Shown here in pieces: positions 62,853-64,000 of a stretch of DNA of 64,000 nucleotides. Position 1 is the first letter of the stretch. Every line of letters starts with the position of its first letter. This DNA comes from Bog-756 sp963777665. GTDB lineage: Bacteria > Actinomycetota > Acidimicrobiia > Acidimicrobiales > RAAP-2. The DNA lies in NCBI GenBank assembly GCA_963777665.1, contig CAVZRJ010000003.1:62001-126000 (forward strand). Direction: 5' to 3'. The translations under genes and the position numbers were made by a program. The notes under the pieces are model-generated. The model had not been told where the DNA came from, searched no databases, and saw only the letters and a program-made list of their open reading frames with translations.

Positions 62853-64000
62853 ATGGCACTGGCTGACGGAGCAACTGTGGGGGCAACCCTCCGGGTCGGG
62901 GATGAACGAGTACCGATCGTCGGCTCGGCACGCGTGTACGTCTGCGGTATCACCCCGTACGACACGACCCACCTGGGTCATGCTGCTACGTTCGTGTGGA
63001 CCGATCTGGCGGCCCGGGTATTGCACCTGACCGGTGCACACGTAGACGTGTGCCGCAACGTCACCGACGTCGACGACCATCTGCTCACCGAGGCCAGGTC
63101 CCGAGGTGTCCCATGGCGCTCTTTGGCGACCCAACAGACTTATCGGTTCGAGCGCGACGCGTCGGACCTCGGCATCGTTCGCCCGGCATTCGAACCGAGA
63201 AGCCACGATTACGTCGACGACGTCATTGCCCTTGCCCTCGGCCTCTTGGCGCAGGGAGCCGCCTATGAACGTGACGGGTCGGTCTTTTTCCATGGAGAAC
63301 AAGTGTGCGAGGTCGCTGGCCTCGACCCCAGTGAAGCCGTAATTCTTCTTAACGAGGACTCAGCCCGCCATGACGTTCGAATCGACGAGGCAGCGGAGAA
63401 TCCACTGGACGTCGTCATCTGGCAACGCTCCTCCGGTGACGAGCCGGCGTGGCCAAGCCCTTGGGGAGAGGGACGGCCCGGGTGGCACGCCGAATGTGCC
63501 GCTATGGCTCTCTCCACCTTCGGTCCGACAGTCGACCTGCACGGCGGTGGAGCGGACCTCCGGTTCCCGCACCACGCCTATGAAGCGGCGCTGGCCGAAG
63601 CTTTCACCGGGGTTGCCCCCTTTGCCCGCTCCTGGATGCATGTGGGCACGGTGATGATCGGGGGGCAGAAGATGGCCAAGTCCATCGGCAACCTCGTTCT
63701 CGTCCACGATCTGCTCCAGCGCTGGCCCGCGGCGGCCATCAGGTACCTGATCCTTTCGAGGCCCTGGCGAGCCGCCTGGGAATTCGAGGAGAACTCTCTT
63801 CAGGAGTCGACCGCGCAGCTCGACGACGTGTGGAGGAGCGCCACGACCCACGTCGAGAGCGAAGGCGCCCGACGGAAGGTGGTCGCAGCCCTACTCGACG
63901 ACCTCGACGTACCAGCCTCCCTCGACATCGCCAGGGAGGCTGGTGGCCAAGTGCTCACCGAGGTGCTCGACTTCCTGGGTCTACGCGACACCACCACCTG
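62853..64000 (+). CDS. MshC-like cysteine ligase (cysteinyl-tRNA-synthetase family), 3' end outside window
   Basis: Class I synthetase-like enzyme running off the window end, with 382 residues visible. YVCGITPYDTTHLGHAATF (C31, HLGH at 40-43) and KMAKS (273-277) are the nucleotide-binding motifs; GRPGWHAECAAMALSTFGPT and LHGGGADLRFPHHAYE bind zinc and cysteine. TPYDxTHLGHA and IWQRSSGDEPAWPSPWG resemble MshC, which ligates cysteine to GlcN-inositol in mycothiol synthesis, more than CysS. ATG 62853 follows CGGAGGACGG. Placement after DsrE suggests a dedicated thiol for sulfur handling. Confidence 0.85.
   Translation, partial: MALADGATVGATLRVGDERVPIVGSARVYVCGITPYDTTHLGHAATFVWTDLAARVLHLTGAHVDVCRNVTDVDDHLLTEARSRGVPWRSLATQQTYRFERDASDLGIVRPAFEPRSHDYVDDVIALALGLLAQGAAYERDGSVFFHGEQVCEVAGLDPSEAVILLNEDSARHDVRIDEAAENPLDVVIWQRSSGDEPAWPSPWGEGRPGWHAECAAMALSTFGPTVDLHGGGADLRFPHHAYEAALAEAFTGVAPFARSWMHVGTVMIGGQKMAKSIGNLVLVHDLLQRWPAAAIRYLILSRPWRAAWEFEENSLQESTAQLDDVWRSATTHVESEGARRKVVAALLDDLDVPASLDIAREAGGQVLTEVLDFLGLRDTTT

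Overview
This window is GC-rich, compact bacterial DNA, dense with GTG and ATG starts that overlap the preceding stop codon. Mycothiol-type thiol genes (an MshC-like ligase, an MshB/Mca-like deacetylase, a mycothiol-type formaldehyde dehydrogenase relative), an LLM-class F420-type oxidoreductase, DUF2277, a MarP-like protease and a FusA2-like GTPase all point to Actinomycetota. An Acidimicrobiia-like lineage is my guess; no rRNA or other marker in the window settles it.

Layout. 1-4.7 kb: diguanylate cyclase, EF-G-like GTPase, a VOC protein and an ArsR-AHSA1 fusion with a leaderless promoter and operator. 4.7-12.9 kb: a tightly coupled catabolic operon (free-standing lipoyl protein, SnoaL-like protein, Rieske oxygenase, KstD-like flavoprotein, TPP-dependent E1 alpha and beta, acyl-CoA ligase, enoyl-CoA hydratase). 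12.9-20.0 kb: small conserved proteins and a second catabolic set (SDR, epoxide-hydrolase-like protein, LLM oxidoreductase, alpha/beta hydrolase, second Rieske oxygenase, enoyl-CoA hydratase). 20.1-24.4 kb: poorly characterised proteins and an anion transporter. 24.6-30.8 kb: an alcohol dehydrogenase, a PLP decarboxylase and a translationally coupled three-gene DNA-methyltransferase operon that may be an undescribed restriction-like system. 30.9-41.7 kb: a beta-propeller lipoprotein, a MarP-like protease, GH15 with a histone-like tail, an MBL hydrolase, a DMT transporter, an aberrant tRNA-Lys beside lysS, and an MMPL exporter. 41.9-45.3 kb: a methyltransferase and a metal-homeostasis cluster (blue-copper lipoprotein, SHOCT protein, CDF exporter, ArsR), then a decayed MarR gene.

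45.4-64 kb is the most interesting part: a sulfide/persulfide island. It holds a CoA-disulfide reductase-rhodanese, an MMPL protein, two CsoR-family regulators that keep both cysteines but lack the copper-binding histidine (as persulfide-sensing CstR does), a thioredoxin, DUF2892 proteins, a DsbA-like protein, a decayed and an intact SQR-like flavoprotein, TusE/DsrC, DsrE and MshC-like proteins. Five copies of one dyad, ATACCC-N4-GGGTAT, lie at three promoter regions of this island, two of them on well-formed -35/-10 promoters, and define a candidate regulon. Three insertion sequences interrupt the island; two are stacked in one TTA target, next to a truncated zinc alcohol dehydrogenase.

At least eight genes carry single-base frameshifts while the rest of the reading frame looks healthy. 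This means either uncorrected indels in the assembly or recent decay. It matters for reading the E1 beta, Rieske, MarP, enoyl-CoA hydratase, cupredoxin and alcohol dehydrogenase entries.
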